Of a stretch of DNA of 47,123 nt, positions 27,248 to 36,828 are shown piece by piece. The notes beneath the pieces are model-generated. The model had not been told where the DNA came from. It did no database searches and saw nothing but the letters and a program-made list of their open reading frames with translations. The position numbers and the translations under genes were made by a program. The stretch comes from an uncultured archaeon. Its GTDB lineage: Archaea; Altiarchaeota; Altiarchaeia; IMC4; SCGC-AAA252-I15. Each line of letters opens with the position of its first letter. The first letter of the stretch is position 1. The stretch lies in NCBI GenBank assembly GCA_902384455.1, contig CABMCB010000032.1:1-47123 (forward strand), read 5' to 3'.

Positions 27248-27895
27248 ATGGATAAAAAGGCGGCGTTCTCAGTCACAATACTACTATGCCTAATCGCAGG
27301 CTGCCTAGAAAACCAGCCCATCCAGCTTAACGGCACAGAAATCAACGAATACAAAGGCGAAAAACTATCCTCCATAAACGACTTCAGAGAAAACTCCATA
27401 AACGGCCCGCAATACATCAACATCAGCACATACCGACTTGAAATTTCAGGGCTAGTGAACAACCCTCAAAACATCACATACGACGAAGTACTCAACCACC
27501 CAAGCTACGCAAAACCAGTGCGCCTAAACTGCGTTGAAGGCTGGAGTGTGACCATACTCTGGGAAGGCGTGAAAGTCAAGGACCTGCTTTCCGAGGCCAA
27601 CGTGAAGCCTGACGCGAACACGATAATTTTCTACGCCTACGACGGCTACTCCACCTCGTTCCCGCTGGACTACATCCTGAACAACGACATACTCTTGGCG
27701 TACAAAATGAACAACGCCACAATTCCGCCTGAACGCGGATACCCGTTCCAACTGGTGGCGGAGCAAAAATGGGGCTACAAATGGATAAAATGGGTGACAA
27801 AAATAGAGCTGTCAAACAACACAGACTACAAAGGATACTGGGAAAGCGCAGGATACAGCCAAAACGGAGACCTAGACAAACCCAAATTCAATTAG
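27248..27895 (+). CDS. Molybdopterin-type oxidoreductase domain lipoprotein
   Basis: Exported protein of 215 residues. Residues 1-19 form a lipoprotein-like signal ending in 'CLIAGC', so Cys19 may be lipid-modified or simply cut. The rest matches the sulfite-oxidase/YedY-type molybdopterin domain: 'YRLEISGLVNNPQNITYDEVL', 'RLNCVEGWSVTILWEGVKVKDLL' (Cys is the predicted Mo ligand) and 'GYPFQLVAEQKWGYKWIKWVTKIEL'. Similar small proteins occur widely in archaea, but their substrate is not known. No Mo-cofactor or partner gene is next to it. Confidence 0.85.
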   Translation: MDKKAAFSVTILLCLIAGCLENQPIQLNGTEINEYKGEKLSSINDFRENSINGPQYINISTYRLEISGLVNNPQNITYDEVLNHPSYAKPVRLNCVEGWSVTILWEGVKVKDLLSEANVKPDANTIIFYAYDGYSTSFPLDYILNNDILLAYKMNNATIPPERGYPFQLVAEQKWGYKWIKWVTKIELSNNTDYKGYWESAGYSQNGDLDKPKFN

Positions 27896-27899
27896 GACA

Positions 27900-28715
27900 C
27901 TATCCCTTGCTTCCCATGAATATGCTAAGTGAAAGCCCAGTAAGCAAAGCAACAAGCGAATTCGACGCAAAGTACCCCAACGAAAGAAGCTGCTCAACAG
28001 AGTAATTACCCCAAAAATGCCCTAACAACACAGACAGAACGCCACCAAAAACCAACGCCACAAACAAATGGAACAACCCCTTCTGGTACTCCTTATAGCT
28101 CCTACGAACGAAAAGCAACGCCGCCGCTAAAAACAAAACAAAGAAACCCAAACCAACGCTTGCAACAGGAGGAGGCGTAGTATAAGACGAAAACACGCCA
28201 AACTCCGCAATCACGACATAAACCAAAATAACTCCGACACTCTTATCGCCACCTTTAGGGACAAAAGAAGGCAACCCCTGCGATTCCGCCGGCTTAGAAG
28301 CCGCTTCAACAACCTTAGGCTGCGCTTCAGCAGAAGCACCCTTAATCCTAAAAACAGAACCAATCTGCTTGAAAGAATAAAAAGCAGAATACAACGCAAT
28401 GACCACAGCCAAAAGACCAGCAGCCAAACCTATACCCCCCATAAGAGCCAACATTAAAGTAAAACCTTCTGCAGCCACCTTAGAAGACAAACCCAACAGG
28501 AACTGAAACAAAGCCAACGTGACTATCGTCAGCAGAAAGAGCTTCTTAAGAAGGAATATGATAAGGCCTGTCAGCTTGTTTATCAGAAACACAACTACGT
28601 AGGTAAAAATCAAAAGTACTGTGACGGCAAAAAGGTCCCCCTCCAGCACTCTTGACGGCAAACTATTAACGCTTTCCAAAAGGAAACTCGTCAGACCAGC
28701 AACCTCCATGACCAT
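27900..28715 (-). CDS. Hypothetical multi-pass membrane protein (271 aa)
   Basis: I do not recognise this family. It has about seven hydrophobic segments: three or four in the N-terminal half ('TVLLIFTYVVVFLINKLTGLIIFLLKKLFLL', 'GGIGLAAGLLAVVIAL') and three or four in the C-terminal half ('VGVILVYVVIAEFGVF', 'LGFFVLFLAAALLFV'). A soluble Ala/Glu/Lys-rich linker ('KGASAEAQPKVVEAASKPAES') at about residues 123-150 separates them. There are no Cys or His clusters. Start ATG 28715 or 28709. Its stop lies 4 bases from the convergent lipoprotein stop. Confidence 0.7.
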   Translation of the reverse strand: MVMEVAGLTSFLLESVNSLPSRVLEGDLFAVTVLLIFTYVVVFLINKLTGLIIFLLKKLFLLTIVTLALFQFLLGLSSKVAAEGFTLMLALMGGIGLAAGLLAVVIALYSAFYSFKQIGSVFRIKGASAEAQPKVVEAASKPAESQGLPSFVPKGGDKSVGVILVYVVIAEFGVFSSYTTPPPVASVGLGFFVLFLAAALLFVRRSYKEYQKGLFHLFVALVFGGVLSVLLGHFWGNYSVEQLLSLGYFASNSLVALLTGLSLSIFMGSKG

Positions 28716-28768
28716 ACTGCAGAGTTATGTTAAGACTTACTTCTGACCACTAATAAACCAAGCGGCCC

Positions 28769-29095
28769 TCACACAATCAGGTTATACAAAACAAGCGCGC
28801 CTGACGCCAAAACCAATAGCCCCGGGAGAATATCTCCGGAGTAAAACCATAGCATATAACCGCCGCACGCCAGACAAAGAAACCCAAACAATACAGAAAC
28901 GAACCTGCGCCGCAGCAGAATATGAACCATGTAACCGCACGCCAAAACCAGAAGAACCCAACTTAAACCCCCACGAGGCAGACCGCCTATAAGGTCGATT
29001 TTGATTATGACTATGAGTAGGACTGATAGCGCCAGCACCATCGTCCCAACGCGCGTCAGGACGTCTATTTTCTTGTATCTGTTTTCCTTTTGCAT
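28769..29095 (-). CDS. Hypothetical small membrane protein (108 aa)
   Basis: Unrecognised protein with about four hydrophobic helices and few loops (MQKENRYKKIDVLTRVGTMVLALSVLLIVIIKI...). The basic N-terminus suggests it stays in the cytoplasm. The start is placed at 29095; a longer frame to 29140 covers a gene remnant in another frame. It lies between two other membrane proteins on the same strand. Confidence 0.6.
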   Translation of the reverse strand: MQKENRYKKIDVLTRVGTMVLALSVLLIVIIKIDLIGGLPRGGLSWVLLVLACGYMVHILLRRRFVSVLFGFLCLACGGYMLWFYSGDILPGLLVLASGALVLYNLIV

Positions 29096-29114
29096 ATGTG
29101 TGAGATGAATGCGC

Positions 29115-29165
29115 TCATGCGAAAGAAATACGCCAAACAAGTAGGTGGCTTATTTCATCGAGCAT
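29115..29165 (-). pseudogene. Start-region remnant of a YdjM-like gene
   Basis: The frame reads MLDEISHLLVWRISFA and then stops. The first 25 bases (29141-29165) match the start of the YdjM-like gene at 27118-27142 with only two differences, including the start codon. It looks like a decayed or truncated copy. Too short to be sure of function. Confidence 0.35.
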
Positions 29166-29203
29166 CTCAAAATGAAGGAAAACGCGATAGAAAAGTGTTT
29201 CGT

Positions 29204-29884
29204 TTACCAGATGCCAGGTATTAATCGATACTTTACTTGTTGGGTGTATTCTCTGTATCCCTCCAAGTCTTTTAGCAGTAACCTCTCTTCGTCGAATATT
29301 CTAATTAATATTACGCCGACTGCGGGAGCGAAAAAAATCAAACCCACATAAGAGCCGAGGGCGAGGGGAATGCATAAGTACATGGGTATTATCGCCGCAT
29401 ACATGGGGTGCCGGACTATGGCGTAGGGCCCTGTTTTGATGACCTTCTGTTTCTTATCGACTTCGACTATCCTTGAAGCATAACTATTTTCCTTAAACAC
29501 GCGGAAAACAACCATATACGCCGTGAAAATAACGGCGTCCGATGCGACAACAAGCCAAACAGGCACGTTAGACCAGCCGAACCGGTAATCAAACCCAGAT
29601 ATCAGGAAGCCTATGAAAAAGAGCATCTGAGCTATTTTGATTATAGACTTTTCTTTAGCCTCTCTTTCCTTGAACCTAAGTCTTCTCTCAAGAAGCTGCG
29701 GATCATTCTTCAGGAAATAGGATACCACAAAAACAAAGGGTATGAATAAAGTACCCATAAACAACCAAGCTTGCCAGTAGTTTAATGAACCAGCAGGCAC
29801 GAAAAGCATCAAACCAGTGACTACAATAGCCAAAGGAAAAAACAAAAAAATCCTTTTCTTCAAACCCGAACGTGACTGCTCCAT
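29204..29884 (-). CDS. Isoprenylcysteine carboxyl methyltransferase-like membrane protein
   Basis: 226 residues with about five transmembrane helices. The C-terminal part carries the ICMT/PEMT signature: 'VIKTGPYAIVRHPMYAAIIPMYLC' (SAM and substrate binding) and 'RIFDEERLLLKDLEGYREYTQQVKYRLIPGIW'. The family methylates isoprenylated cysteine, phospholipids or related compounds; the substrate in archaea is unclear. A TATA-like GTGATATACGG lies about 20 bases before the start, so it is probably leaderless. Confidence 0.85.
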   Translation of the reverse strand: MEQSRSGLKKRIFLFFPLAIVVTGLMLFVPAGSLNYWQAWLFMGTLFIPFVFVVSYFLKNDPQLLERRLRFKEREAKEKSIIKIAQMLFFIGFLISGFDYRFGWSNVPVWLVVASDAVIFTAYMVVFRVFKENSYASRIVEVDKKQKVIKTGPYAIVRHPMYAAIIPMYLCIPLALGSYVGLIFFAPAVGVILIRIFDEERLLLKDLEGYREYTQQVKYRLIPGIW

Positions 29885-29922
29885 AATAATAAACGCCGTA
29901 TATCACTAATTACTCAGCGAAT

Positions 29923-29931
29923 AAAAAAAAA
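29923..29931 (-). terminator. Oligo-T terminator after tRNA-Glu
   Basis: Nine T in a row on the minus strand, only 3 bases after the tRNA-Glu 3' end. It probably ends both the tRNA and any read-through from the ribosomal block. Confidence 0.55.
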
Positions 29932-29933
29932 GT

Positions 29934-30008
29934 TGCTCCCGCCGGGATTCGAACCCGGGTCGCGAGGTCGAAAGCCTCGCATGATTGGCCGGACTACACC
30001 ACAGGAGC
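29934..30008 (-). tRNA. tRNA-Glu (UUC)
   Basis: Complete cloverleaf on the minus strand. The acceptor GCTCCTG pairs with CGGGAGC (one T-G pair), with A as discriminator at 29934. The anticodon stem CGAGG/CCTCG closes CTTTCGA, giving TTC. The T arm has GGTTCGAATCC. No intron. It stands 49 bases after the pyrophosphatase stop; GTTTATATTCC about 30 bases upstream could be its own TATA box. Confidence 0.96.
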
Positions 30009-30057
30009 GGACGTAGGTTTTATTTTTACGTTGTTGGGGAATATAAACGGGGTTTGT

Positions 30058-30603
30058 TTATTGTTTCTTCTTTTTTGCTTGTTTTTTGTAGGCTTCTATT
30101 GAGCGCAGTACTTCTTTGCGGGCGTCTGCTGCGAGACCCCATTTTTTGACGTCGACCCATTTTCCGGGTTCGAGTTCTTTGTAACGCATGAAGAAGTGGC
30201 TTATTTCTTCTTTCGTGTGGGGCGGCAGGTCTTTGATTTCTTTGGCTCCTGCGAAGCGGGAGTCTACTTCCGCTGCGGGCACGGCGAGTATTTTGTTGTC
30301 TACGCCTTCTTCGTCTTCCATTATTAGGACGCCTACTGGTTTGCAGGGTATTACTGCTTTGGGGACTAAGGGTTCGTATCCCATGACCAGTATGTCTAGG
30401 GGGTCTCCGTCGTCGTCTAGTGTTTGCGGTATGAAGCCGTAGTTGAAGGGGTAGAACATGCTTGTGAACAGTATCCTGTTTACGAACACTGTGTCTGAGG
30501 AATCTACCTCGTATTTGACGCGGCTGCCTTGAGAAACCTCTATGACGGCGTAAACGTCATGCGGTGGTTTTCTGCCTGGCGGCAGCGTATCCTTCAACGC
30601 CAC
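30058..30603 (-). CDS. ppa: Inorganic pyrophosphatase, family I
   Basis: Soluble enzyme of 181 residues that hydrolyses the PPi made by biosynthesis and aminoacylation. Signature residues are clear: 'YGFIPQTLDDDGDPLDILV' holds the three Asp that bind Mg, and 'KYEVD', 'DEEGVDNKILAVP' and 'FFMRYKELEPGKWV' follow. Length matches archaeal enzymes. The start is GTG at 30603, because the conserved N-terminus begins there and the uS10 stop lies 9 bases upstream. It appears to be the last protein gene of the translation block. Confidence 0.96.
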   Translation of the reverse strand: MALKDTLPPGRKPPHDVYAVIEVSQGSRVKYEVDSSDTVFVNRILFTSMFYPFNYGFIPQTLDDDGDPLDILVMGYEPLVPKAVIPCKPVGVLIMEDEEGVDNKILAVPAAEVDSRFAGAKEIKDLPPHTKEEISHFFMRYKELEPGKWVDVKKWGLAADARKEVLRSIEAYKKQAKKKKQ

Positions 30604-30612
30604 GTTAGAAAC

Positions 30613-30921
30613 CTATTTAGTCAGCTCTATTTCGATGTGGACTCCGTCAGGAACCTGCACCCGCATAATCTGGCGCAAACTGCGTTCCTCGGCGTCCACC
30701 TCGATTACGCGCTTGTGAATCCGCATCTCCCAGCGTTCCCAAGTGGCGGTTCCGTCTCCGGAAACGCTCTTGCGTGTGGTCACACGCATCTTCTTGGTCG
30801 GAAGGGGGACGGGTCCAGCGTAGTCTACGCCAGTCTTCTCGGTTATGCCGATAATCTGGCCGCAGACGTCGTCTATTTGTTTGACGTCTTTTCCTATGAG
30901 GATTATTCGCGCCTTCTCCAT
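30613..30921 (-). CDS. rps10: Ribosomal protein uS10
   Basis: Small-subunit head protein of 102 residues from [10 protein letters not shown]. '[36 protein letters not shown]' is the typical archaeal S10 core. The start is 30921; a longer frame to 30972 overlaps the EF-1alpha end and gives a non-homologous basic leader. It sits right after EF-1alpha, the common archaeal arrangement. Confidence 0.96.
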   Translation of the reverse strand: MEKARIILIGKDVKQIDDVCGQIIGITEKTGVDYAGPVPLPTKKMRVTTRKSVSGDGTATWERWEMRIHKRVIEVDAEERSLRQIMRVQVPDGVHIEIELTK

Positions 30922-30949
30922 GGAGAATAAATTGGGGGAAGAAGGCGTT

Positions 30950-32218
30950 TTACGCCTTCTTCTTGACCTCAAGTACCATGCCTGCGGCGACGGTTTGTCC
31001 CATGTCGCGGATTGCGAAGCGGCCTAGTTGTGGGAAGTCTTTGGCGCTTTCCACGACGACGTCTTTTGTCGGCTTTATTTTTACGACTGCGACGTCTCCT
31101 GTTTTCAGGAATTGCGGGTTTTCTTCTTTTACGCCGCCTGTTTTCGGGTCCATCTTTTTGAGGAGTTCTATGAAGGTGCAGGCGACTTGCGCAGTGTGCA
31201 GGTGGAATACGGGTGTGTATCCGACTGCTATGGCGCTTGGGTGCTGTAGCACGACTATTTGTGCTGTGAATTCGTCTGCGACTGTGGGCGGGTGCTCAAC
31301 TGGCCCTGCTACTTCGCCGCGGTGTACTTCGCCTTTGCCGACTCCTCTTACGTTGAATCCGACGTTGTCGCCGGGTCCGGCTTCTGGCATCTGCTCGTGG
31401 TGCATTTCGACGGTCTTGACTTCGGCGACTTTACCGGAAGGCATAAAGACGATTTTCTGGCCGGGCTTCAGTATGCCGGTTTCGACTCGTCCTACTGGGA
31501 CTGTTCCGATTCCTGTGATGCTGTAGACGTCTTGCACCGGCAGGCGCAGGGGTTTGTCCACTGGCTTCGGCGGTGCTTTGAGTTTGTCTAGTTCCTCAAG
31601 GAGCGTTGAGCCTTTGTACCAGGGCATGTTGGCGCTCTTTTTGGCTATGTTGTCTCCTTCGTAAGCGGATATGGCTAGGAAGGGCAGTTCGTCCGTCTTG
31701 TAGCCGATGCTTTTCAGGAGCTTGATAAGGTCTTCTTTGACGGCCTTGTATTTTGCTTCGTCGTATTTGACGGCGTCCATCTTGTTGATGGCGATGATTA
31801 TTTGTGGTACGCCGAGCGTCCGTATGAGGAACGCGTGCTCTTTCGTCTGGGGTTGTACTCCTTCTGGTGCGGCGCACATGAGGATTGCGGCGTCAGCTTG
31901 GCTTGCGCCGGTTATCATGTTTTTGATGAAGTCCTTGTGGCCGGGAGCGTCGATTATGGTGAAGTAGTTCTTCTGTGTCTGGAACTTTTTGTGGGCGATG
32001 TCGATGGTGACGCCGCGCTCACGCTCCTCCTTGAGGTTGTCCATGACCCATGCGAACTCGAACGTTGCCTTTCCGCCTGCTTGCGCAGCGTCGCGGAGTT
32101 TTTTGAGCTGCTGCTCTGTGACTTCGCCTACTTCGTATAGGAGGCGTCCTACAGTTGTGGATTTCCCGTGGTCTACGTGTCCAACGAACACGATGTTGAT
32201 ATGGGGTTTTTCAGCCAT
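30950..32218 (-). CDS. tuf: Translation elongation factor EF-1alpha
   Basis: GTPase that brings aminoacyl-tRNA to the ribosome; in archaea it also partners Pelota and aRF1. G1 GHVDHGKST (residues 13-21), G3 DAPGHKDF, G4 NKMD and G5 'ISAYEGD' are intact. Domains 2 and 3 follow ('[15 protein letters not shown]', '[22 protein letters not shown]'). The 422 residues match archaeal length. A strong TATA box lies upstream in the gap after EF-2. Confidence 0.98.
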   Translation of the reverse strand: MAEKPHINIVFVGHVDHGKSTTVGRLLYEVGEVTEQQLKKLRDAAQAGGKATFEFAWVMDNLKEERERGVTIDIAHKKFQTQKNYFTIIDAPGHKDFIKNMITGASQADAAILMCAAPEGVQPQTKEHAFLIRTLGVPQIIIAINKMDAVKYDEAKYKAVKEDLIKLLKSIGYKTDELPFLAISAYEGDNIAKKSANMPWYKGSTLLEELDKLKAPPKPVDKPLRLPVQDVYSITGIGTVPVGRVETGILKPGQKIVFMPSGKVAEVKTVEMHHEQMPEAGPGDNVGFNVRGVGKGEVHRGEVAGPVEHPPTVADEFTAQIVVLQHPSAIAVGYTPVFHLHTAQVACTFIELLKKMDPKTGGVKEENPQFLKTGDVAVVKIKPTKDVVVESAKDFPQLGRFAIRDMGQTVAAGMVLEVKKKA

Positions 32219-32270
32219 TGTTGTTCCTCTTGTTAGTGTTATTGTGGGTTTTAGTATTACGCTCTGATGC

Positions 32271-32278
32271 TTTAAATA
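32271..32278 (-). promoter_or_regulatory. TATA box of EF-1alpha
   Basis: TATTTAAA on the minus strand, 53-60 bases before the ATG, within the 69-base gap after EF-2. It suggests an extra internal promoter that raises EF-1alpha and uS10 output. Confidence 0.55.
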
Positions 32279-32287
32279 ATGGTGGTT

Positions 32288-34477
32288 TTACTCCATGAAG
32301 TCTTGGGGCTTAGGCAACTCCTTCTTGAGTCCCTTGCGCTCCCTTATTTTCATGATTATGTTGTTTGCAAGTTCAGGCGGCAGCTTGTCGAAGCCGGCGT
32401 TTTCCGTGCTCCATAGGGCGTGGCCTTCGCTTGCTCCGCGCATGTCTCCTGCGAATCCGAATGATTCTGCGACCGGTACTTTTCCGTCGATTGTCATAAG
32501 CTCGTCTTTTTGGTTCATTTGGCCTATGACTCCTCGGCGGCGTTGTACTTCCCGGACTATTGCGCCCATGTAGTCTTGCGGGACGTCCACCCAGATGTTC
32601 TGGATGGGCTCGAGGAAGCCGGGTTTGGCTTTTAGTATGCACGCGTAAATGGGGTTTTTGATTGCGGGGTATATCTGAGCTGGTCCTCTGTGTATGGCGT
32701 CTTCGTGAAGGGTTGCGTCCACGATTTTTACTTTGAGGCCCATCATGGGTTCTTTGGCGAGCGGGCCGCTTTTGCAGACTTGCTCGAATCCGTCCATCAG
32801 AAGTTCCATGACTTCGTCCAGGTGCTGGACTCCGCGAGTGTTGTCTATGAGTATGTTCCCGTGGTATATGTCGACTATGCGGCGGGCTTCTTCGTTGTCC
32901 CAGCCTAACTCCACGAGTTTAGCCCTGAGGTCTTTGCTTTTGTCTTTGCGGCGCCCTTCAGGTAGTTCTCCTTCCTGGATTGCGTCTCGGACTCCGGGTT
33001 CTACCGGCTCGATAACTATCTGGAATTTATTGTGCTTGTTGGGGCTTTTACCTTCTATGGGGCCGGCTGTGCCGTCTATTGTTTCGCGGTATACGACGAT
33101 TGGCGGGCTGGTGAGTATTTCTAGGCCTGTGGCTTTGATTCTGTTTGTGACTACTTCAAGGTGTAGTTCGCCCATCCCGGATAGGAGGTATTCGCCTGTT
33201 TCCTCGTCGATTTCTGCGCGGAGTGTCGGGTCTTCTCTGGCTGTTTGGCGCAGTACTTCTATTACGCGCGGCAGGTCTTTCATGTGTTTGGCTTCGACTG
33301 CGACTGTAACCACGGGCTCGCTGTGGTGCTTTATTACCTCAAATGGCTCCATGGGTTCGCTGCCGACTGATTCTCCTGCGAAGGCATGTTTGAGTCCTGT
33401 GACTGCGATGATGTTTCCGGCTGCGACTTGGTGTATGTTCAGGCGTGTTGCGCCCTGGTATACGCCGACTTGCATGACGCGTTCGCTGGTTTTAGCGCCC
33501 ACAAGGTAGACTGTGTCGCCTTCGTGGATTGTGCCCGAGAACATTCGGCCGGTGACGACTTCGCCTTCTCGTTTGTCGAATGTGGTGATGTTTGTGACCA
33601 TGAGGGCTAGTGGGCCGTTTGGGTCGCAGTTGAGCATTGATTGGGCTAGTTTGCTTTCTAGGTCGCCGTGCCATATTGCGGGTATCCTTATTTTCTGGGC
33701 TTGGGCGGGGTTTGGCAGGTGGCGGATTGCCATGTTTAGTATGATTTCGTATGCGGGCGCTTTGTCTGCGAGTATTCTGTGTTCGCCTTTTTGGCAGTAG
33801 TCTATTATGTCTTTGAATGTGATTCCCGCTTTTTTCATGTGGGGTACGTTGATGGCCCAGTTGTGGAATCCGGTTCCGAATGCGACGCTTCCGTCTTCTA
33901 CTTTTACGGTCCAGTCAACGCCTTCCGGCTGCTTCATCTTTATGATTTTGTTGACTTCGGCTATGATTTTGAGGAAGCGTTTTTGGAGTTCTTCTGGGGA
34001 AAGCTTGAGTTCGTTGACTAAGCGGTCGACTTTGTTTATGAAGAGTGTGGGTCTGACGCGTTCTTTGAGTGCTTGGTTGATGACTGTCTTAGTCTGCGGC
34101 ATGACGCCTTCGACTGCGCAGCACACTACTACTACGCCGTCTACTGCGCGCATGGCGCGGGTTACGTCGCCTCCGAAGTCCACGTGGCCGGGCGTGTCGA
34201 TTAGGTTGACTAGGTATTCTTCGCCTTCGAATTCGTGGACCATGCTTGCGCATGCGGCGTTGATTGTGATTCCTCGGGCTTGCTCGTCTTCACGGAAGTC
34301 TAGGGCGCATTGTTTTCCTGCTCCTTCGCGGCTTATCATTCCGGCGTGGTATAGAAGGTTGTCGGAGAGCGTAGTTTTGCCGTGGTCTATGTGGGCGACT
34401 ATGCCCATGTTCCTTATTTTCTCCGGCGTGTTGATGATGGAGTTGATGCTTTTAATTATTTCTTCGTTGCGTCCCAT
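32288..34477 (-). CDS. fusA: Translation elongation factor EF-2
   Basis: Translocase GTPase of 729 residues. G1 'AHIDHGKTT' near residue 28, G3 'DTPGHVDF' and G4 'NKVD' are intact. Domain IV includes '[20 protein letters not shown]', where the His that becomes diphthamide lies. The C-terminal domain V ('[26 protein letters not shown]') is archaeal-like. Length is as expected. It follows the uS7 stop by ten bases. Confidence 0.98.
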   Translation of the reverse strand: MGRNEEIIKSINSIINTPEKIRNMGIVAHIDHGKTTLSDNLLYHAGMISREGAGKQCALDFREDEQARGITINAACASMVHEFEGEEYLVNLIDTPGHVDFGGDVTRAMRAVDGVVVVCCAVEGVMPQTKTVINQALKERVRPTLFINKVDRLVNELKLSPEELQKRFLKIIAEVNKIIKMKQPEGVDWTVKVEDGSVAFGTGFHNWAINVPHMKKAGITFKDIIDYCQKGEHRILADKAPAYEIILNMAIRHLPNPAQAQKIRIPAIWHGDLESKLAQSMLNCDPNGPLALMVTNITTFDKREGEVVTGRMFSGTIHEGDTVYLVGAKTSERVMQVGVYQGATRLNIHQVAAGNIIAVTGLKHAFAGESVGSEPMEPFEVIKHHSEPVVTVAVEAKHMKDLPRVIEVLRQTAREDPTLRAEIDEETGEYLLSGMGELHLEVVTNRIKATGLEILTSPPIVVYRETIDGTAGPIEGKSPNKHNKFQIVIEPVEPGVRDAIQEGELPEGRRKDKSKDLRAKLVELGWDNEEARRIVDIYHGNILIDNTRGVQHLDEVMELLMDGFEQVCKSGPLAKEPMMGLKVKIVDATLHEDAIHRGPAQIYPAIKNPIYACILKAKPGFLEPIQNIWVDVPQDYMGAIVREVQRRRGVIGQMNQKDELMTIDGKVPVAESFGFAGDMRGASEGHALWSTENAGFDKLPPELANNIIMKIRERKGLKKELPKPQDFME

Positions 34478-34487
34478 TTTAGAACCT

Positions 34488-35096
34488 CTATCTTGATGAC
34501 TGGGCTATGCGCTCTGTCTCGTCTTTCCGCTGGATTGCGTAAGACTTTTGGTCGGCGGCGGCTGCCCAGATTATTTCGTCTGCAAGGCATTCGGCGGTGG
34601 ACTTCTTGCTGTTGAAGGCTACCGCAAACGCCCCTAAGCTCAGGTATTTGAGCGCGAAGTCCACGCGGCGTTGGCTGCTCACGTCGACTGCCTGGTGGTA
34701 ACGGATTCCTCCGTAGATGATTGTTGTGGTCTCCTCGCGAGGTCCGCTTTTGGATACGGCGTCTACGAGAACCTGCACAGGATTCTTTTTAGTCCGCTGC
34801 TCTATGATTTCGAAAGCCTCGCGGATTATGTTGACGGTAGTCTGCTTCTTCCCCATAGCGCCTTCACCGCGAATGAACTTCCCCGCGACCTTCCGAGTAC
34901 CCTGACCGGAACGCATCATGCGGTTGATCAAGCGTTCAACAACGTTAATCCTGGATTTCGCAAACTGCTTCTTGCTGTGGCGACCGTGAGTGTGAGGCAC
35001 AAAAATAGGCTGGATATCAATGTACTTCGCCAAGGCCTTATCTTGGACTTCAACGCCTTCAAAGTCCCACCGCCCGAAAAGTTTAAGTCCTTCCAT
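34488..35096 (-). CDS. rps7: Ribosomal protein uS7
   Basis: Small-subunit head protein of 202 residues. Hallmarks are '[62 protein letters not shown]' and '[19 protein letters not shown]'-like text near the end. It is the normal archaeal length. The start ATG at 35096 overlaps nothing; the uS14 stop lies one base upstream. In most archaea uS7 follows uS12, which is not here. Confidence 0.95.
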   Translation of the reverse strand: MEGLKLFGRWDFEGVEVQDKALAKYIDIQPIFVPHTHGRHSKKQFAKSRINVVERLINRMMRSGQGTRKVAGKFIRGEGAMGKKQTTVNIIREAFEIIEQRTKKNPVQVLVDAVSKSGPREETTTIIYGGIRYHQAVDVSSQRRVDFALKYLSLGAFAVAFNSKKSTAECLADEIIWAAAADQKSYAIQRKDETERIAQSSR

Positions 35097-35097
35097 T

Positions 35098-35265
35098 TTA
35101 AGTTAATTTTTTGAATCCGATGCTTGTGGCAACCTCACGGAAGCATCTCCGGCAAATGTTCAGGCCGTACTTGTGTATCAGGCCTGATGTTGAACCGCAG
35201 GTTGTGCATGCCAAGTCTCTGGCGGCCTTTGAGGGCTTTTTGGGTGTTTCAGTCTTCGCTTCCAA
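35098..35265 (-). CDS. rps14: Ribosomal protein uS14, zinc-binding type
   Basis: Small basic protein of 55 residues. It reads [24 protein letters not shown]...[22 protein letters not shown]. The zinc site is C20-x2-C23-x14-C38-x2-C41, and the end '[16 protein letters not shown]' is the standard uS14 C-terminus. The start is TTG at 35265: an in-frame TAA stands one codon upstream, so no earlier start exists. It overlaps the uL5 end by 17 bases. Its place after uL5 is the normal spc order. Confidence 0.9.
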   Translation of the reverse strand: MEAKTETPKKPSKAARDLACTTCGSTSGLIHKYGLNICRRCFREVATSIGFKKLT

Positions 35266-35776
35266 TTTTTACACCGAATTTTTGTTTCATGAATTCTATG
35301 GATTCTTCTGGGGTTAGGCGCGCTTTTTGCGGGATTTTTGAGGCGCGCAGCGACCGGCGTTTGACGTGTCCTCCGGGGCGCTCTATTGTGGCGCAGATGT
35401 TTAGGCCGAATATTCCTATGTCGGGGTCGTATTTGATTCCTTGTATGTCGATGTATTCCTGTATGCCGAAGCTTAGGTTTCCGCTTGCATCAAAGTGCGA
35501 TGCGGTTAATACGTTGTCTTTGGCGTACAGGCATCGTTTGAGTACTTCCTCGGCGGGTTTTCCGCGGAGTGTGACTTTACACCCTATGGGCTCTCCTTTG
35601 CGCAGGGTCCATTGGGGTATTCGCTTTGTGCTGACTGTTCTAACTGGTTTGCGGCCTGTGAGCTTGGTGAGTAAGGCTTCTGCTTTTACGAGCCGTTCTC
35701 CGCTTTCTCCCACACCTATGTTAAGCACGACTTTCTCCAGGCGCGGCAGCAGCATTGGGTTGGTTTTTTCTGACAT
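35249..35776 (-). CDS. rpl5: Ribosomal protein uL5
   Basis: Large-subunit protein near the 5S rRNA, 175 residues. '[40 protein letters not shown]' is the conserved start and '[19 protein letters not shown]' and 'RPGGHVKRR' follow. Length is typical. It begins one base after the eS4 stop and overlaps the uS14 start. Confidence 0.96.
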   Translation of the reverse strand: MSEKTNPMLLPRLEKVVLNIGVGESGERLVKAEALLTKLTGRKPVRTVSTKRIPQWTLRKGEPIGCKVTLRGKPAEEVLKRCLYAKDNVLTASHFDASGNLSFGIQEYIDIQGIKYDPDIGIFGLNICATIERPGGHVKRRSLRASKIPQKARLTPEESIEFMKQKFGVKIGSED

Positions 35777-35777
35777 C

Positions 35778-36443
35778 TTAGTTTAGCTTAAATGTGGTTT
35801 TGTCGTCCCCCACTAGGATTATGTAGTCTGTGAGCGTCTGTATGCTTCCAATCGAAGTCAGGGACTTGCGCGTGACTGTCGACGGAATAATCGACGTTAT
35901 CGCGCCCACCTGCCCTTTGTGGCGGCCGTGTGTTACGAGCGCTATTTTTCCTTCTGCGAAGGGTATGTGGTGTTTTATGTGCCCTGTTGAAACGTCGAAT
36001 ACGACGGTGTCTTTGACTTTGTATTCGCCTTTTGTAGAGGCGATGACGTATCCGTCGTGGAAGCTGTATTGGATTTTTCCGCCGGGTGTTACGCGTTTGC
36101 CGGTTACCTTCCGGGGCTTAAGGTGAGTTTCTGCTTTGTCCACGGGCTGTAGGCGGAGTCCTTTTTGGCCGGGCACTATCCGGTATGCGGCTTGTAGTGC
36201 GGGTATGAGTAGTATGTCTAGTGCGCCGACTCCGAATGAGGGGTCGCGGCGGACTACGCCGTCCACTGTTATTGACCCGTCCACAATGATTTTTCTTGCT
36301 TCCCGGGCGTTATCGGCGTAGCAGATGTAGTCGCGCACAAGCGAGAGTAAAGGTACGCTGTCTGCTTTAGCGTGGGGACTCCTAGGTGTCGTCACCCATT
36401 TACTTGCTTTTCCGTAACCTGTAGCTATTCTTTTACTGTGCAT
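35778..36443 (-). CDS. rps4e: Ribosomal protein eS4
   Basis: Small-subunit protein found only in archaea and eukaryotes, 221 residues. It has the S4-like RNA-binding segment 'LLSLVRDYICYADNAREARKIIVDGSITVDGVVRRD', then the KOW-like 'VTHGRHKGQVGAITSI' near the C-terminus. Start 36443 overlaps the uL24 end by 11 bases. Confidence 0.95.
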   Translation of the reverse strand: MHSKRIATGYGKASKWVTTPRSPHAKADSVPLLSLVRDYICYADNAREARKIIVDGSITVDGVVRRDPSFGVGALDILLIPALQAAYRIVPGQKGLRLQPVDKAETHLKPRKVTGKRVTPGGKIQYSFHDGYVIASTKGEYKVKDTVVFDVSTGHIKHHIPFAEGKIALVTHGRHKGQVGAITSIIPSTVTRKSLTSIGSIQTLTDYIILVGDDKTTFKLN

Positions 36444-36816
36444 TTTCTGTCTTCATGGTGCGCTCCAACATTTCGCGGCGTTGGGCGTCATCAAGCTCTA
36501 ATTCGGTGATTTGAAGCTGACTGGAACGAAGCGGCCTTTCCACGTCCGTGTTGTCGCTCTTTTTTACTGTGACTCCGGCGACATACACTTTCAGCGTTTT
36601 CAGTTCTACTCGGGTAACTTGGCCTGAAACGCCTTTGAATGAGCCGGACAGCACTTTGACTACGTCGCCTTTCCGCACTGGAAGGGAGCGGCGGCCGTAT
36701 TTTTTGCGTAGTTCTGCGCTTAGGCTGCTGACTACCATCTTCTGCTTTTTGTGCAGTGGGGCGTCGCGGGCCCATACGCGTTGTTTGCGCGGTTGTGATG
36801 ATGTTGGCTGCTTCAT
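36433..36816 (-). CDS. rpl24: Ribosomal protein uL24
   Basis: Assembly-initiating large-subunit protein, 127 residues. The KOW motif is 'LPVRKGDVVKVLSGSFKGVSGQVTRVELKTLKVYV'. The N-terminal 'SSQPRKQRVWARDAPLHKKQKMVVSSLSAELRKKYGRRS' matches archaeal uL24. Confidence 0.95.
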   Translation of the reverse strand: MKQPTSSQPRKQRVWARDAPLHKKQKMVVSSLSAELRKKYGRRSLPVRKGDVVKVLSGSFKGVSGQVTRVELKTLKVYVAGVTVKKSDNTDVERPLRSSQLQITELELDDAQRREMLERTMKTENAQ

Positions 36817-36828
36817 GGTATTGAGTGT

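Noticed and set aside
30197-30212. Third and fourth copies of the 'GTGGCTTATTT' repeat (also near 42899)
   Set aside because: They encode Ile-Ser-His within pyrophosphatase and uL3 and share only 11-15 bases; coincidence from codon use.
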